DNA of 63,176 bases from Maribrevibacterium harenarium (GCF_006385675.1 NZ_VFRR01000021.1:1-63176), one strand, 5' to 3'. Positions 40,450-53,461 are shown, counted from the first letter of the stretch. Program-made: numbers and translations. Notes: a model not told the origin generated them from the letters alone.

Positions 40450-41673
40450 TTATTTGATGATCTTAGCAACAACACCAGCACCTACTGTACGACCACCTTC
40501 ACGGATCGCAAAACGTAGACCTTCGTCCATAGCGATTGGGTGAATTAGGGATACAGTCATCTGTACGTTGTCACCAGGCATAACCATCTCTACGCCTTCT
40601 GGAAGCTCACAAGCACCAGTTACGTCAGTAGTACGGAAGTAGAACTGTGGACGGTAGCCTTTGAAGAATGGAGTGTGACGACCACCTTCATCTTTAGACA
40701 GAACGTATACTTCAGATACGAAGTCAGTGTGAGGAGTGATAGAACCTGGTTTAGCCAATACCTGACCACGCTCAACGTCATCACGCTTAGTACCACGTAG
40801 TAGAGCACCGATGTTCTCGCCTGCACGACCTTCGTCTAGAAGCTTACGGAACATTTCAACACCAGTACAAGTAGTTGTTTGAGTTTCACGAATACCAACG
40901 ATCTCAACAGTTTCACCTACTTTAACGATACCACGCTCAACACGACCAGTTACTACAGTACCACGACCTTGGATAGAGAATACGTCCTCGATAGGCATGA
41001 TGAATGCACCGTCGATAGCACGCTCTGGCTCAGGAATGTAAGTGTCTAGAGTCTCTACAAGTTTACGTACTGCAGTAGTACCCATCTCGTTGTCGTCTTC
41101 ACCGTTCAATGCCATTAGAGCAGAACCTGGGATGATTGGAGTGTCATCACCTGGGAAGTCGTACTCAGAAAGAAGGTCACGTAGCTCCATCTCTACTAGC
41201 TCTAGCATTTCTGCGTATTCTTCAGTGTCAGCACCGCCACAGTCTTCAGCTAGAAGATCTGCTTTGTTAAGGAATACAACGATGTAAGGTACACCTACCT
41301 GACGAGAAAGAAGGATGTGCTCACGAGTTTGTGGCATTGGGCCGTCAGTCGCACCACATACTAGGATAGCGCCGTCCATTTGAGCAGCACCAGTGATCAT
41401 GTTCTTAACATAGTCAGCGTGCCCTGGGCAGTCTACGTGCGCGTAGTGACGATCAGTAGAATCGTACTCTACGTGAGAAGTAGAGATTGTGATACCACGC
41501 TCACGCTCTTCTGGAGCATTGTCGATACCGTCGAATGCAACAGCTTTACCACCGAATACTTCTGCACAAACGCGAGTTAGTGCTGCGGTTAGAGTAGTTT
41601 TACCGTGGTCAACGTGACCGATTGTACCAACGTTAACGTGTGGTTTACTACGTTCGAACTTTTCTTTTGCCAT
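40450..41673 (-). CDS. tuf: elongation factor Tu (with G-domain insertion)
   Basis: EF-Tu delivers aminoacyl-tRNA to the ribosome. All G motifs are present: GHVDHGKT (19-26), DCPGHADYV, and NKAD (136-139). The 407 aa are ten more than the 397 I know for Pseudomonas aeruginosa. The extra residues lie just after NKAD, in [18 protein letters not shown], where the usual sequence runs NKCDMVDDEELLELVEME. The insertion is acidic and carries a cysteine. Domain 2-3 sequences ([21 protein letters not shown]) are ordinary. It is the fourth gene of the str operon (rpsL-rpsG-fusA-tuf). A second copy between tRNA-Thr and tRNA-Trp is absent here. Confidence 0.97.
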   Translation of the reverse strand: MAKEKFERSKPHVNVGTIGHVDHGKTTLTAALTRVCAEVFGGKAVAFDGIDNAPEERERGITISTSHVEYDSTDRHYAHVDCPGHADYVKNMITGAAQMDGAILVCGATDGPMPQTREHILLSRQVGVPYIVVFLNKADLLAEDCGGADTEEYAEMLELVEMELRDLLSEYDFPGDDTPIIPGSALMALNGEDDNEMGTTAVRKLVETLDTYIPEPERAIDGAFIMPIEDVFSIQGRGTVVTGRVERGIVKVGETVEIVGIRETQTTTCTGVEMFRKLLDEGRAGENIGALLRGTKRDDVERGQVLAKPGSITPHTDFVSEVYVLSKDEGGRHTPFFKGYRPQFYFRTTDVTGACELPEGVEMVMPGDNVQMTVSLIHPIAMDEGLRFAIREGGRTVGAGVVAKIIK

Positions 41674-41713
41674 GATACATACACCTTATGATTAGTAAGT
41701 ATGATGAATAAAT

Positions 41714-43801
41714 TTAATATTTTGTGATCGCGTCTGCCACACTAGCTGGCGCTTCAGCGTACTTTAGAAATTCCATTGCATAACTTGCACGCCCTTGCGA
41801 CAAACTACGCACATCAGTTGCATACCCAAACATTTCACCAAGCGGCACTTCTGCACGGATAATTTTTCCTGACGGGGAATCTTCCATTCCCTGAACAAGA
41901 CCACGACGACGATTCAGGTCACCCATCACGTCACCCATGTACTCTTCAGGTGTCACAACTTCTACCTTCATTATGGGCTCGAGAACGCAAGGGTCCGCGT
42001 CTACGGCACCTTTCTTCAAGCCCTGAGAAGCTGCAATTTTAAAGGCCATTTCGTTGGAGTCAACATCGTGATAAGAACCATCGAATAACACGACTTTAAG
42101 ACCGAGCAACGGATAACCAGCAATAACGCCGTTTTTCATTTGCTCGCGAAGACCTTTTTCAACCGCAGGGATGTATTCTTTAGGAATTACACCACCAACA
42201 ATTTCGTTTACAAACTCCAATCCTTCAGAGTCCGTTGGCACAAGCTTCATCACCACATGACCGTATTGACCACGACCACCGAACTGACGTACAAACTTGT
42301 GATTGACTTCGACTTCTTTACGAATTTTCTCGCGGTAGGATACCTGTGGCTGCCCGATATTCGCATCGACTTTAAATTCCCGCTTCATACGGTCAACGAT
42401 GATATCTAAGTGCAGCTCCCCCATACCTGAGATAATGGTTTGGCCAGTCTCTTCGTGCGTCTCCACACGGAAAGATGGATCCTCTTGAGCAAGCTTACCC
42501 AGAGCGGTAGACATTTTCTCCTGATCGGCCTGAGACTTTGGTTCAACAGCGACAGAAATAACCGGCTCCGGAAATTCCATACGCTCTAGCACCACTGTCT
42601 TACCTTGATCGCATAAAGTATCGCCCGTGGTAACATCTTTCATACCTATTAAGGCAGCGATATCCCCAGCGCGAACTTCTTTTATCTCATCGCGATTGTT
42701 GGCATGCATTTGCACCATACGACCGACACGCTCTTTTTTACCTTTAACAGAGTTATATACAGCGTCCCCTGACTGCAAGACACCGGAGTAAACTCGAATA
42801 AAGGTTAACGTACCGACAAATGGGTCAGTGGCGATTTTGAATGCTAATGCAGCGAAAGGAGCATCATCATCGGCTTCTCGAGTGACATGTGTCTCGCCAT
42901 CCTCTAGCGTACCTTCAATTGCTTTAACTTCGAGAGGCGATGGCATGTAGTCGACTACAGCATCAAGAACGGCTTGTACACCTTTATTCTTGAAGGCCGA
43001 ACCACAGGTCACGAGCACCACTTCGTTCGCCAAAGTACGAGTACGCAAACCGAGTTTGATTTCCTCAACAGACAATTCACCCCCTTCGAGGTATTTGTCC
43101 ATTAATTCATCATTGGCTTCAGCAGCTGCCTCAACCATTTTCTCACGCCATTCTTCAGCAACGTCCTGAAGATCCGCAGGAATGTCTTCCAACCTGTAGG
43201 TCATACCTTGATCTTCTTCATTCCACATAATGGACTTCATAAGAAGGAGATCAACTACACCGGTAAAGCTATCTTCCGTACCAATATTGATTTGTATCGG
43301 TACTGGGTTAGCACCCAAGCGAGTTTCTAGCTGACGCACTACGCTAAAGAAGTCAGCACCGGCACGGTCCATCTTGTTGACAAAGACCATGCGCGGCACT
43401 TCATATTTATTGGCTTGACGCCATACCGTTTCTGTCTGAGGCTGGACACCAGAAGAACCACATAGCACCACAACAGCACCATCTAACACTCGCAAAGAAC
43501 GCTCAACTTCAATGGTAAAGTCGACGTGCCCTGGGGTATCAATGATGTTTACCCGGTGCTGTTCAAACTGCTGATTCATCCCACTCCAGAAACAAGTGGT
43601 CGCAGCTGAAGTGATGGTAATACCACGTTCCTGCTCCTGTTCCATCCAGTCCATGGTAGCTGCGCCATCATGAACTTCACCGATCTTATGAGACATACCG
43701 GTATAAAACAGAATACGTTCCGTTGTTGTGGTTTTGCCAGCATCAACGTGTGCACAAATACCGATATTACGGTAGCGGTTGATGGGGGTCTTACGTGCCA
43801 C
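41714..43801 (-). CDS. fusA: elongation factor G
   Basis: EF-G translocates the ribosome. The 695 aa (E. coli 704) have the G domain ([38 protein letters not shown]) and domains II-V, with the loop near the C-terminus [19 protein letters not shown]. The start is GTG. It lies between rpsG and tuf in the str operon. The NKMDR motif and lack of extended insert fit canonical EF-G rather than the EF-G2 paralogue; fusidic-acid behaviour was not assessed. Confidence 0.98.
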   Translation of the reverse strand: MARKTPINRYRNIGICAHVDAGKTTTTERILFYTGMSHKIGEVHDGAATMDWMEQEQERGITITSAATTCFWSGMNQQFEQHRVNIIDTPGHVDFTIEVERSLRVLDGAVVVLCGSSGVQPQTETVWRQANKYEVPRMVFVNKMDRAGADFFSVVRQLETRLGANPVPIQINIGTEDSFTGVVDLLLMKSIMWNEEDQGMTYRLEDIPADLQDVAEEWREKMVEAAAEANDELMDKYLEGGELSVEEIKLGLRTRTLANEVVLVTCGSAFKNKGVQAVLDAVVDYMPSPLEVKAIEGTLEDGETHVTREADDDAPFAALAFKIATDPFVGTLTFIRVYSGVLQSGDAVYNSVKGKKERVGRMVQMHANNRDEIKEVRAGDIAALIGMKDVTTGDTLCDQGKTVVLERMEFPEPVISVAVEPKSQADQEKMSTALGKLAQEDPSFRVETHEETGQTIISGMGELHLDIIVDRMKREFKVDANIGQPQVSYREKIRKEVEVNHKFVRQFGGRGQYGHVVMKLVPTDSEGLEFVNEIVGGVIPKEYIPAVEKGLREQMKNGVIAGYPLLGLKVVLFDGSYHDVDSNEMAFKIAASQGLKKGAVDADPCVLEPIMKVEVVTPEEYMGDVMGDLNRRRGLVQGMEDSPSGKIIRAEVPLGEMFGYATDVRSLSQGRASYAMEFLKYAEAPASVADAITKY

Positions 43802-43819
43802 TTTAGCCTCGCAAATAAA

Positions 43820-44293
43820 TTAGAAACGGTAGTGAGAGAACGCTTTGTTCGCTTCAGCCATACGGTGAACGTCTTCACGCTTCTTAACTGCAGAACCTTT
43901 GTTCTCAGAAGCATCAAGAATTTCGCCAGCTAGACGTAGCGCCATTGATTTCTCACCACGCTTACGCGCAGCTTCTACCAACCAACGCATAGACAATGCA
44001 GAGCGACGAGCTGGACGAACTTCAACTGGAACTTGGTAAGTAGCACCACCAACACGGCGAGACTTAACCTCAACCATTGGCTGGATAGACTCTAGTGCTT
44101 TCTCGAAGATCGCCATTGGATCTTCAGACTTAGTGCGTTCTGCAACAGTATCAAGTGCGTTGTATACGATGCTTTCTGCTACAGATTTCTTGCCGCTAAC
44201 CATCACATGGTTGATGAATTTGGCGAGAAGTTGACTTCCGTGCTTAGGATCTGGAAGTACTTCACGCTTAGCGACGACGCGTCTTCTAGGCAT
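43820..44293 (-). CDS. rpsG: 30S ribosomal protein S7
   Basis: S7 organises the 30S head and in E. coli represses the str operon. The 157 aa (E. coli 156-179 depending on strain) begin [20 protein letters not shown] and end [13 protein letters not shown]. The rpsL-rpsG gap (44,294-44,392; 99 bp) is AT-rich, with no clear structure that I can name as the S7 site. Confidence 0.98.
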   Translation of the reverse strand: MPRRRVVAKREVLPDPKHGSQLLAKFINHVMVSGKKSVAESIVYNALDTVAERTKSEDPMAIFEKALESIQPMVEVKSRRVGGATYQVPVEVRPARRSALSMRWLVEAARKRGEKSMALRLAGEILDASENKGSAVKKREDVHRMAEANKAFSHYRF

Positions 44294-44392
44294 GTTTATA
44301 TCCTCTTCAGGTGAGTCCGAGACAATAAATTGCTCAGCCTTACTCTATTAAATAAAATTTTTATTGCTAAACGATGAAAGTAAGAAAAGATC

Positions 44393-44764
44393 TTACTTAG
44401 GACGTTTAGTACCGTATTTAGAACGGCCTTGCTTACGATTTTGTACGCCGGAAGTATCCAAGCTACCACGAACTGTGTGATAACGAACACCTGGAAGGTC
44501 TTTTACACGACCGCCACGGATAAGCACAACGCTGTGCTCCTGTAGGTTGTGACCTTCACCACCAATGTAGGAAGTTACTTCATAGCCGTTGGTCAAGCGA
44601 ACACGACATACTTTACGCAAAGCCGAGTTAGGCTTTTTAGGCGTAGTTGTGTATACACGTGTGCAGACACCGCGGCGTTGCGGACAACTTTGTAACGCAG
44701 GAACGTCACTTTTTGCCACTTTACGTTTACGTGGTTTACGAACCAACTGGTTAACGGTTGCCAT
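44393..44764 (-). CDS. rpsL: 30S ribosomal protein S12
   Basis: S12 controls decoding fidelity. From ATG 44764 ([20 protein letters not shown]) it is 123 aa (E. coli 124). The streptomycin-critical lysines are wild type: K43 in [13 protein letters not shown] and K88 in [14 protein letters not shown]. The 14 codons upstream in frame are not family-like and are left out. GGAG lies 9-12 bases upstream. It is the first gene of the str operon with its own promoter. Confidence 0.98.
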   Translation of the reverse strand: MATVNQLVRKPRKRKVAKSDVPALQSCPQRRGVCTRVYTTTPKKPNSALRKVCRVRLTNGYEVTSYIGGEGHNLQEHSVVLIRGGRVKDLPGVRYHTVRGSLDTSGVQNRKQGRSKYGTKRPK

Positions 44765-44815
44765 TAAACAAGCTCCACATCCAATTCTTATGGCGGAAAT
44801 CGCCAAAATTAAGGA

Positions 44816-44836
44816 GGCGCAAGTGTAATTTGCGCC
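44816..44836. promoter_or_regulatory. palindrome overlapping the str-operon -10
   Basis: ggcgcaa-N7-ttgcgcc, perfect 7-bp arms, covers the -10 TACACT and transcription start of the rpsL promoter. A further inverted repeat (tggcg-N5-cgcca, 44791-44805) lies in the leader. No known binding site matches that I can recall. Confidence 0.45.
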
Positions 44837-44850
44837 TATAAAACAGTCAA
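44822..44850 (-). promoter_or_regulatory. str operon (rpsL) promoter
   Basis: Minus strand: -35 TTGACT (44845-44850), 17-bp spacer, -10 TACACT (44822-44827). The -35 starts right at the foot of the rpoC terminator hairpin, so the terminator U-run region is also the promoter. Confidence 0.8.
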
Positions 44851-44880
44851 TAGGGAGGCGACCAAAAAATCACCTCCCTA
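44846..44880 (-). terminator. terminator after rpoC
   Basis: Minus strand hairpin TAGGGAGGTGA/TCGCCTCCCTA (44870-44880 with 44851-44861, 11 bp, one G-U pair), loop TTTTTTGG. After the stem comes TTGACTGTTTT rather than a pure U-tract, so read-through into rpsL is possible. Confidence 0.7.
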
Positions 44881-44897
44881 CACGTTAGCTGCAAAGT

Positions 44898-47800
44898 TTA
44901 GTCTTTTAGTGCGGCACTCAATGCTTCTTCAACATCGGATGCACTTACTGTGGACACGCCTTCTTTAGCTGCATGCGCAAGCTCTTTCTTCTTCTTGCGC
45001 TCGTTGTGGTATGCCAAACCTGTACCCGCAGGAATCAAGCGACCTACTACAACGTTTTCTTTCAGACCACGTAGATGGTCTTTCTTACCAGTCACCGCAC
45101 CTTCAGTTAGTACGCGAGTGGTTTCTTGGAACGAAGCCGCAGAAATAAACGACTCGGTTGCCAAAGAGGCTTTCGTGATACCAAGCAATACACGCTCATA
45201 CTTAGCAGGGAATTTACCTTCGGCAAGCGCCGCTTCATTCGCTTCAAGTAACTGAGTGAACTCAACTTGGTCACCTTGAATCAGGTTAGTATCACCTGGC
45301 TCAACTACATCAACCTTACGCAGCATCTGACGCACGATTACTTCAATGTGCTTGTCGTTGATTACTACGCCCTGGAGACGGTAAACCTCTTGAATCTCAT
45401 TAGTGATGTAATCCGCCAATGCAGCCACACCCTGAAGACGCAAAATGTCATGTGGGTTTAGCGGGCCGTCGGCAATAATTTCACCACGCTCAACTTCTTC
45501 ACCATCGAAGATGTTGATTTGACGCCATTTCGGAATCAGCGTTTCGATAGGCTCTCCACCATCTTGTGGTGTGATCACCAAACGAATCTTACCTTTGGTC
45601 TCTTTACCGAAACTAACTACACCCGTCGCTTCTGCCATAACAGCAGGATCTTTCGGACGACGCGCTTCGAACAAGTCAGCAACACGTGGCAAACCACCGG
45701 TGATGTCCTTGTTACCTTGCGATTCTTGTGGAATACGCGCAAGTACCTCACCCTGTTTCACAGTAGAACCGTGATCCAAGCTCAACAAAGCCTTTTCTGG
45801 CAACATGTATTGAACCGGCATATCAGTGCCAGGAATCAATACAGGATTACCCGCTTCGTCTACAACCGAGATCATAGGACGAATGTCTTTACCAGACGAT
45901 GGACGGTCACGTAGTTCAAGTACTTCGATGGTCGTCAAACCAGTAAACTCGTCCGATTGACGACGAATCGTCACACCTTCATCCATACCAGAGAACTCAA
46001 GAATACCATTGGTCTCAGATACGATTGGGTGAGTGTGAGGGTCCCAGTTAGCAACGACTTGACCAGCGGTCACTTCATCACCTTCTTTAACGCTCAATAC
46101 GGCACCGTAAGGTAGTTTATAACGCTCTTTCTCGCGACCTGCTTCATCTGCTACCGCAAGTTCAGAAGAACGAGAAGCCACTACCAACTGACCAGAAGCA
46201 CGCTCGATGCTCTTCATCTTGTGGAAGCGAATAGTACCCGCACTCTTAACTTGTACGCTGTCTACTGCAGAAGCTCGTGACGCTGCACCACCGATGTGGA
46301 AGGTACGCATGGTTAGCTGTGTACCCGGTTCACCGATAGACTGCGCTGCTACAACACCGATGGATTCACCAATGTTAACCAAATGACCACGTGCTAGATC
46401 GCGACCGTAACACTTACCACACACACCGTGTTTCGTGTCACAAGTGATAACCGAGCGCACCACCATTTCGTCCACACCCGCTGCTTCGATCAGACGCACA
46501 GTGTGCTCGTCAATCAAAGTACCAGCTTCGACAATTAGCTCGCCCTTGTTGTTCATCAGATCTTGTGCCACCACTCGACCTAGTACACGCTGACCTAGTG
46601 GCACGACAACGTCACCGCCTTCAATCAATGCACTTACAACAAGGCCATTAGTAGAGCCACAATCAACTTCTGTGATCACCAAGTCCTGTGCAACGTCAAC
46701 TAGACGACGGGTCAAGTAACCAGAGTTCGCTGTCTTCAAGGCTGTATCCGCTAGACCCTTACGCGCACCGTGAGTAGAAGTAAAGTACTGTAGTACCGAT
46801 AGACCTTCACGGAAGTTCGCAGTGATCGGTGTCTCGATGATGGAACCATCAGGTTTCGCCATCAGACCACGCATACCACCTAGCTGACGCATCTGAGCAA
46901 CACTACCCCGTGCTCCAGAGTCAGCCATCATATAAACGGAGTTGAAAGATTGCTGCTCAACTTCATTACCGTTTTTGTCGATGACCGTTTCTTTCGCCAA
47001 GTTTTTCATCATGGCTTCAGTTACTGTCTCGTTAGTACGAGACCACAAGTCGATTACCTTGTTGTATTTCTCGCCTTGAGTTACAAGACCATCAGCGAAC
47101 TGGTACTCGATCTCTTTTACTTCTTCTTCGGCTTTCGCAATGATAGCCGCTTTCTCTGGCGGAATTACGAAGTCATCCACACCAACAGAAGAACCAGAAG
47201 CTGTAGCGTACTGGAAGCCGGTATACATCAATTGGTCAGCGAAGATACAAGTCTCTTTAAGACCAACCTTACGGTAACACTCGTTGATCAAGTTAGAGAT
47301 TGCCTTTTTCTTCATCGGCTGGTCAACAACCGAGAATGGAAGGCCATCAGGCACGATATCAAATAGCAATGCACGGCCAACTGTAGTGTCAGCTATGAAA
47401 GTAGAAGGTACTTTTTCGCCATCTATAGTGGTATCCACTTGACTGATACGCACTTTAATACGGGCGTGTAAGTCAACTTGCTTAGCACCGTAAGCGCGAT
47501 GTACTTCTTTGATATCAGCAAAGGCCATGCCCTCGCCTTTCGCGTTAATCTTTTCACGGGTCATGTAGTACAGACCCAATACCACGTCCTGAGAAGGAAC
47601 GATGATAGGCTCACCGTTAGCAGGTGACAGGATGTTGTTGGTAGACATCATCAACGCACGAGCTTCAAGCTGAGCTTCGATTGTCAATGGTACGTGTACC
47701 GCCATCTGGTCACCGTCGAAGTCGGCGTTGTAAGCCGCACACACCAATGGGTGCAACTGAATTGCTTTACCTTCGATTAGCATCGGTTCAAACGCTTGGA

Positions 47801-49100
47801 TACCCAAACGGTGAAGCGTCGGTGCACGGTTTAGCATTACTGGATGTTCGCGGATAACTTCATCAAGAATATCCCAAACCTCTGGTGTTTCACGCTCAAC
47901 CATTTTCTTCGCAGCTTTGATGGTTGTGGCCATGCCACGAAGTTCTAGCTTAGAGAAGATGAATGGCTTGAATAGTTCAAGAGCCATTTTCTTCGGCAGA
48001 CCACACTGGTGCAAACGTAGAGAAGGACCTACTGTGATTACAGAACGGCCAGAGTAGTCTACACGTTTACCCAAAAGGTTCTGACGGAAACGACCTTGTT
48101 TACCTTTGATCATATCTGCCAAAGATTTAAGAGGACGCTTGTTAGAGCCTGTGATCGCACGACCGCGACGACCGTTATCTAGTAGCGCATCAACAGACTC
48201 TTGCAACATACGCTTTTCGTTACGTACGATGATGTCTGGAGCAGCTAGCTCTAGAAGACGTTTTAGACGGTTGTTACGGTTGATTACGCGACGGTAAAGA
48301 TCGTTCAAATCGGACGTTGCAAAACGACCACCTTCTAGTGGAACTAGAGGACGAAGATCGGGTGGCAATACCGGCAGAACATCTAGCACCATCCACTCTG
48401 GGTTATTGCCAGAATGATGGAATGCTTCAATCAACTTAAGACGCTTAGAAAGCTTTTTGATACGTGTTTCAGAGTTGGTAGAGTTTAACTCTTCACGCAT
48501 ACGGTTGATTTCTTCCGGCATATCCAAGTCGCGTAGCAACATTTGGATTGCTTCTGCACCCATACGGGCATCAAACTCATCACCGAACTCTTCTAACGCT
48601 TCGAAGTATTGCTCATCGTTTAGAAGTTGGCCTTTCTCCAAGGTAGTCATACCTGGATCGATAACGATGAAAGATTCGAAGTAAAGCACGCGCTCGATAT
48701 CACGTAGGGTCATATCTAAGATAAGACCGATACGGGATGGTAGCGATTTTAGGAACCAAATATGAGCAACCGGAGAGGCTAGCTCAATGTGACCCATACG
48801 CTCGCGACGCACTTTAGATAGTGCAACTTCAACGCCACACTTCTCACAAATAACACCACGGTGTTTTAGGCGCTTGTACTTTCCACACAAACACTCATAG
48901 TCCTTGATAGGACCAAAGATTTTGGCACAGAACAATCCGTCACGTTCTGGCTTGAACGTACGATAGTTGATGGTCTCAGGTTTTTTGACTTCGCCGTACG
49001 ACCATGAACGAATCATATCTGGCGATGCCAAGCCGATACGAATGGAATCGAACTCGTCAGATTGTCCCTGTGATTTTAGAAGACCTAATAAGTCTTTCAT
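44898..49100 (-). CDS. rpoC: RNA polymerase subunit beta'
   Basis: Beta' carries the catalytic magnesium and zinc sites. The 1400 aa (E. coli 1407) contain the catalytic [15 protein letters not shown], the N-terminal zinc motif [20 protein letters not shown], the second zinc site [17 protein letters not shown], and the trigger-loop/bridge-helix region [19 protein letters not shown]. The lid/rudder [10 protein letters not shown] is typical. It follows rpoB by 63 bp and ends before the str terminator. Confidence 0.99.
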   Translation of the reverse strand: MKDLLGLLKSQGQSDEFDSIRIGLASPDMIRSWSYGEVKKPETINYRTFKPERDGLFCAKIFGPIKDYECLCGKYKRLKHRGVICEKCGVEVALSKVRRERMGHIELASPVAHIWFLKSLPSRIGLILDMTLRDIERVLYFESFIVIDPGMTTLEKGQLLNDEQYFEALEEFGDEFDARMGAEAIQMLLRDLDMPEEINRMREELNSTNSETRIKKLSKRLKLIEAFHHSGNNPEWMVLDVLPVLPPDLRPLVPLEGGRFATSDLNDLYRRVINRNNRLKRLLELAAPDIIVRNEKRMLQESVDALLDNGRRGRAITGSNKRPLKSLADMIKGKQGRFRQNLLGKRVDYSGRSVITVGPSLRLHQCGLPKKMALELFKPFIFSKLELRGMATTIKAAKKMVERETPEVWDILDEVIREHPVMLNRAPTLHRLGIQAFEPMLIEGKAIQLHPLVCAAYNADFDGDQMAVHVPLTIEAQLEARALMMSTNNILSPANGEPIIVPSQDVVLGLYYMTREKINAKGEGMAFADIKEVHRAYGAKQVDLHARIKVRISQVDTTIDGEKVPSTFIADTTVGRALLFDIVPDGLPFSVVDQPMKKKAISNLINECYRKVGLKETCIFADQLMYTGFQYATASGSSVGVDDFVIPPEKAAIIAKAEEEVKEIEYQFADGLVTQGEKYNKVIDLWSRTNETVTEAMMKNLAKETVIDKNGNEVEQQSFNSVYMMADSGARGSVAQMRQLGGMRGLMAKPDGSIIETPITANFREGLSVLQYFTSTHGARKGLADTALKTANSGYLTRRLVDVAQDLVITEVDCGSTNGLVVSALIEGGDVVVPLGQRVLGRVVAQDLMNNKGELIVEAGTLIDEHTVRLIEAAGVDEMVVRSVITCDTKHGVCGKCYGRDLARGHLVNIGESIGVVAAQSIGEPGTQLTMRTFHIGGAASRASAVDSVQVKSAGTIRFHKMKSIERASGQLVVASRSSELAVADEAGREKERYKLPYGAVLSVKEGDEVTAGQVVANWDPHTHPIVSETNGILEFSGMDEGVTIRRQSDEFTGLTTIEVLELRDRPSSGKDIRPMISVVDEAGNPVLIPGTDMPVQYMLPEKALLSLDHGSTVKQGEVLARIPQESQGNKDITGGLPRVADLFEARRPKDPAVMAEATGVVSFGKETKGKIRLVITPQDGGEPIETLIPKWRQINIFDGEEVERGEIIADGPLNPHDILRLQGVAALADYITNEIQEVYRLQGVVINDKHIEVIVRQMLRKVDVVEPGDTNLIQGDQVEFTQLLEANEAALAEGKFPAKYERVLLGITKASLATESFISAASFQETTRVLTEGAVTGKKDHLRGLKENVVVGRLIPAGTGLAYHNERKKKKELAHAAKEGVSTVSASDVEEALSAALKD

Positions 49101-49163
49101 GTATATTCGCCCCGCTTAAAAGGCCGGGGAGCCGTACTCCCCAGCAGGTCAAATGTGATTCGA

Positions 49164-52100
49164 TTACTCGTTTTCCAACTCAATATCGATACCAAGAGAA
49201 CGAATCTCTTTCACCAATACGTTGAAGGACTCAGGCATACCAGGTTCCATGCGGTGGTCGCCATCTACGATGTTTTTGTACATCTTAGTACGACCGTTCA
49301 CATCATCGGATTTCACTGTCAACATTTCCTGTAGCGTGTATGCTGCACCGTATGCTTCTAGTGCCCACACCTCCATCTCACCGAAACGCTGACCACCGAA
49401 TTGTGCTTTACCACCCAACGGCTGCTGAGTAACCAAGCTGTAAGAGCCAGTAGAACGGGCGTGCATCTTGTCGTCAACCAAGTGGTTCAACTTAAGCATG
49501 TACATGTAACCTACCGTTACTGGGCGCTCAAAGGCTTCACCAGTACGACCGTTAAACAACGTGATTTGGCCACTTTCACTGTAACCAGCTAAACGTAGCA
49601 TACGTTTGATTTCAGACTCTTTAGCGCCGTCAAATGCACCAGAAGCCATTGGCACACCTTTCACAAGGTTTGATGCCAACACTAGAATCTCTTCATCAGA
49701 GAAGCTATCTAGATCTTCACTACGAGCTGGACGCAAATCACCCTCATAACCGTTGTAGATCTCAGCAAGGAAAGCGCGCAACTCTTTAACAGTTTCCGCT
49801 TTCTCACGCTCTACTTTGAGCATTTCGTCGATTTTACGACCTAAGCCTTTCGCTGCCGCACCTAAGTGAGTCTCTAGTACCTGACCCACGTTCATACGCG
49901 AAGGTACACCTAGAGGGTTAAGCACGATATCAACTGGGTCACCGTTTTCGTCATATGGCATATCTTCAACAGGCATGATCTTAGAGATTACACCCTTGTT
50001 ACCGTGACGACCTGCCATCTTATCACCAGGCTGGATACGGCGTTTAACCGCTACATAAACTTTAACGATCTTCAACACACCAGGAGCCAAGTCATCGCCT
50101 GTTTGTAGTTTACGTTTCTTATCTTCGAACTTAGCATCTAGCTCTTTACGGCGCTCAATCAAAGCGGCTTGCGCTTTTTCAAGCTGCTCGCTTGCTTCTT
50201 CATTGGCAACACGAATCTTGAACCATTCAGGGTGATCCAAGTTAGCAAGATATTCTTCAGTGATCACAGCATTGCGAGCAAGCCCCGGACCACTCTCAGC
50301 TTGCTGACCAACTAAGGCTTCAGCCAAACGCTCGAAGGTTGCTTTTTCAACGATACGGAACTCTTCATTCAAGTCCTTACGAACTTGATCAAGTTGCGAC
50401 TTCTCAATTGATTTCGCACGCTCGTCTTTTTCGATGCCGTCACGAGTAAATACTTGAACGTCGATAACAGTACCGCGAGTACCCGTTTTAACTCGAAGAG
50501 AAGTATCTTTAACGTCAGACGCTTTCTCACCGAAGATAGCACGTAGCAATTTCTCTTCTGGAGTAAGTTGCGTTTCACCTTTAGGTGTTACTTTACCAAC
50601 CAGAATATCGCCCGGCTCGACTTCAGCTCCGATGTATACCACACCCGCATTATCAAGTTTTGAAAGAGCACCTTCACCAACGTTTGGAATGTCGGCAGTG
50701 ATCTCTTCAGGCCCAAGCTTGGTATCACGAGCCACACAAGTAAGTTCTTGAATGTGGATAGACGTGAAACGATCTTCCTCTACAACACGCTCAGACACTA
50801 GGATCGAGTCTTCGAAGTTGAAGCCGTTCCAAGGCATAAAGGCGATACGCATGTTTTGACCAAGAGCCAATTCACCCATGTCAACGGAAGGACCGTCAGC
50901 CATGATGTCACCAGCAGCGACTTGCTCACCCTTCATTACCAATGTACGTTGGTTAATGCAGGTGTTTTGGTTAGAACGAACGTATTTGGTCAAGTTGTAG
51001 ATATCTACACCCGCTTCACCAGCGACGGTTTCTTCTGAGTTCACACGAACGACGATACGGCTCGCATCAACAGACTCAATCACACCACCACGACGGGCAA
51101 CGATACAAACACCTGAGTCTTTGGCGACGTTTTTCTCCATACCAGTACCAACTACTGGCTTCTCAGCAATCAGTGTAGGTACAGCCTGACGTTGCATGTT
51201 CGAACCCATCAAGGCGCGGTTAGCATCGTCGTGTTCTAGGAATGGAATCAAAGAAGCCGCAACCGAAACAACCTGACGTGGAGATACGTCCATTAGGTTT
51301 ACTTTTTCTTTTGGAATCAGTGTGGTTTCGTGCATGTGACGCACCTGAACCAACTCATCAACCAAACGACCTTCTTCATCTACGTTCGCGGAAGCTTGTG
51401 CGATAACGTATTTCGCTTCGTCGATTGCAGAAACGTAAACCGTTTCATCAGTCATCTTGCCGTCAACAATCTTACGGTAAGGCGTCTCCAAGAAACCGTA
51501 GCTATTGGTACGAGCGTAAGTTGACAAGGAGTTGATCAAACCGATGTTTGGACCTTCCGGTGTTTCGATCGGACATACACGGCCGTAGTGAGTAGCGTGA
51601 ACGTCTCGAACCTCAAAGCCTGCGCGTTCACGCGTTAGACCGCCGGGGCCTAATGCAGAAACACGACGCTTGTGAGTTACTTCTGAAAGCGGGTTGTTTT
51701 GGTCCATGAACTGAGACAACTGGCTAGAACCGAAGAACTCCTTGATAGCAGCAGCCACTGGCTTAGCATTCAATAGGTCTTGCGGCATTAGGCCATCCGC
51801 CTCTGCCATAGACAGACGCTCTTTAACAGCACGTTCAACACGAACCAAGCCAACGCGGAATTGGTTTTCTGCCATTTCGCCGACAGAACGTACACGACGG
51901 TTACCCAAGTGGTCGATGTCGTCCACCATGCCATTACCGTTACGGATATCTAGCAAGGTTTTCAACACATCAATAATATCGTCGTTATCCAACACGCCTG
52001 AACCGGTATCTTCTTCACGGCCTAGACGACGGTTGAACTTCATACGACCAACAGCAGACAAGTCGTAGCGATCTTCAGAGAAGAACAAGCTCTGGAACAG

Positions 52101-53264
52101 TGCCTCAGCAGACTCTTTGGTTGGTGGCTCGCCAGGGCGCATCATACGGTAGATTTCAACCAACGCTTCTAATGGATTGTTAGTTGGATCGATACGTAAG
52201 GTATCTGAAATAAATGGGCCATGATCTAGATCGTTGGTATAAAGAACATCCAACTCTGTGATGCCAGCAGCAACCAAGGCTTCAAGTAAATCAACAGATA
52301 GCTCTGTGTTCGCTTCAGCGATTAGCTCGCCCGTAGCAGGGTGAACTAGGTTTTTAGCAGTAACCTTTCCGAGCACATATTCTAATGGCACAGTAAGACG
52401 GGATAAGCCAGCCTTTTCCATTTGACGAATATGTTTCGCCGTAATACGACGGGTTTCTTCGACAATGATTTCACCATTTTCATCAGTGATATCGAATAAT
52501 GCTGTCTCACCACGCAAACGGCTGGCGATCAGCTCCATTTCAAAGCCATCACGACTTAGGTAGAAACGGGTAGTGTCAAAGAAAGTTTCAAGAATTTGTT
52601 CGGTGTCGAAACCTAAGGCACGCAGTAGGATAGTGACCGGCAATTTACGACGACGGTCGATACGAACAAACACGCAATCTTTTGGATCAAACTCGAAGTC
52701 CAACCAAGAACCACGATAAGGAATAACGCGAGCAGAGTGTAGTAACTTACCAGAAGAATGTGTCTTACCACGGTCGTGGTCAAAGAACACACCTGGTGAA
52801 CGGTGCAGCTGAGAAACGATTACACGCTCAGTACCGTTGATAACAAACGTACCGTTCTCCGTCATGAGCGGGATTTCGCCCATGTAAACTTCTTGCTCTC
52901 GAATGTCTTTGATCGCCTTATTCGCTGAGTCTTTATCGTAGATGATAAGACGTACACGAACACGTAAAGGAGCCGCGTAAGTCACACCACGCAACTGACA
53001 CTCTTTTACATCAAATACAGGCTTGCCTAAACGGTAATCGACGTATTCTAGCGCCGCATTTCCGGAGAAGCTGACCATAGGAAAGACAGATTTAAAGGCC
53101 CCATGAAGACCAATTTCCTCACGTTCCGCAGGAGTTTTACCTTCCTGCAGGAAACTTAGGTAGGATTCAAGCTGAATTGCCAGCAAGTATGGCACATCCA
53201 AAACGGGCGGCAGTTTACCGAAATCCTTACGGATACGTTTTTTCTCAGTGTATGAGTAAGCCAT
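49164..53264 (-). CDS. rpoB: RNA polymerase subunit beta
   Basis: Beta subunit, 1366 aa from ATG 53264 ([19 protein letters not shown]); the earlier in-frame ATG-containing stretch (to 53288) is a leader read-through. The rifampicin-binding region looks wild type: [38 protein letters not shown] (S/Q/D/H/R/S all present). The C-terminal [18 protein letters not shown] motif is intact. It is somewhat longer than E. coli (1342). Confidence 0.99.
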   Translation of the reverse strand: MAYSYTEKKRIRKDFGKLPPVLDVPYLLAIQLESYLSFLQEGKTPAEREEIGLHGAFKSVFPMVSFSGNAALEYVDYRLGKPVFDVKECQLRGVTYAAPLRVRVRLIIYDKDSANKAIKDIREQEVYMGEIPLMTENGTFVINGTERVIVSQLHRSPGVFFDHDRGKTHSSGKLLHSARVIPYRGSWLDFEFDPKDCVFVRIDRRRKLPVTILLRALGFDTEQILETFFDTTRFYLSRDGFEMELIASRLRGETALFDITDENGEIIVEETRRITAKHIRQMEKAGLSRLTVPLEYVLGKVTAKNLVHPATGELIAEANTELSVDLLEALVAAGITELDVLYTNDLDHGPFISDTLRIDPTNNPLEALVEIYRMMRPGEPPTKESAEALFQSLFFSEDRYDLSAVGRMKFNRRLGREEDTGSGVLDNDDIIDVLKTLLDIRNGNGMVDDIDHLGNRRVRSVGEMAENQFRVGLVRVERAVKERLSMAEADGLMPQDLLNAKPVAAAIKEFFGSSQLSQFMDQNNPLSEVTHKRRVSALGPGGLTRERAGFEVRDVHATHYGRVCPIETPEGPNIGLINSLSTYARTNSYGFLETPYRKIVDGKMTDETVYVSAIDEAKYVIAQASANVDEEGRLVDELVQVRHMHETTLIPKEKVNLMDVSPRQVVSVAASLIPFLEHDDANRALMGSNMQRQAVPTLIAEKPVVGTGMEKNVAKDSGVCIVARRGGVIESVDASRIVVRVNSEETVAGEAGVDIYNLTKYVRSNQNTCINQRTLVMKGEQVAAGDIMADGPSVDMGELALGQNMRIAFMPWNGFNFEDSILVSERVVEEDRFTSIHIQELTCVARDTKLGPEEITADIPNVGEGALSKLDNAGVVYIGAEVEPGDILVGKVTPKGETQLTPEEKLLRAIFGEKASDVKDTSLRVKTGTRGTVIDVQVFTRDGIEKDERAKSIEKSQLDQVRKDLNEEFRIVEKATFERLAEALVGQQAESGPGLARNAVITEEYLANLDHPEWFKIRVANEEASEQLEKAQAALIERRKELDAKFEDKKRKLQTGDDLAPGVLKIVKVYVAVKRRIQPGDKMAGRHGNKGVISKIMPVEDMPYDENGDPVDIVLNPLGVPSRMNVGQVLETHLGAAAKGLGRKIDEMLKVEREKAETVKELRAFLAEIYNGYEGDLRPARSEDLDSFSDEEILVLASNLVKGVPMASGAFDGAKESEIKRMLRLAGYSESGQITLFNGRTGEAFERPVTVGYMYMLKLNHLVDDKMHARSTGSYSLVTQQPLGGKAQFGGQRFGEMEVWALEAYGAAYTLQEMLTVKSDDVNGRTKMYKNIVDGDHRMEPGMPESFNVLVKEIRSLGIDIELENE

Positions 53265-53386
53265 CAGCATTCCCCAGCTTGTGCACATTGACGCAAAAGG
53301 CCTTTTGTTAAGGCCTTACCAACAGGGCAAAGAACCAACTTCTTTACCCCTTGAAAATCTCAATTTTATGTGGGTTTCACAAACCC

Positions 53387-53416
53387 AAAAAGGCCGGTGG
53401 TATAGAACCACCAGCC
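53387..53416 (-). terminator. attenuator-like hairpin between rplL and rpoB
   Basis: Minus strand stem GGCTGGTGG/CCACCGGCC (53408-53416 with 53392-53400; one G-U pair), 7-base loop, then TTTTT. It sits in the 197-bp rplL-rpoB interval. Two further stem-loops follow before rpoB: gggttt-CAC-aaaccc (53372-53386), and a pair of AAGGCCTT palindromes at 53297-53304 and 53310-53317. In E. coli a partial terminator lies here and sets the ratio of ribosomal to polymerase proteins. Confidence 0.75.
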
Positions 53417-53461
53417 GATCCGACTAGATGTCGAACTTTTGGAAAACAAGCAACATTCAAA

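Noticed and set aside
48106..53240. Plus-strand open frames opposite rpoB and rpoC
   Set aside because: They are antisense shadows without ribosome binding sites or domains.
49164..53264. Rifampicin or streptomycin resistance changes in rpoB and rpsL
   Set aside because: The cluster I region of rpoB and K43/K88 of rpsL read as wild type.
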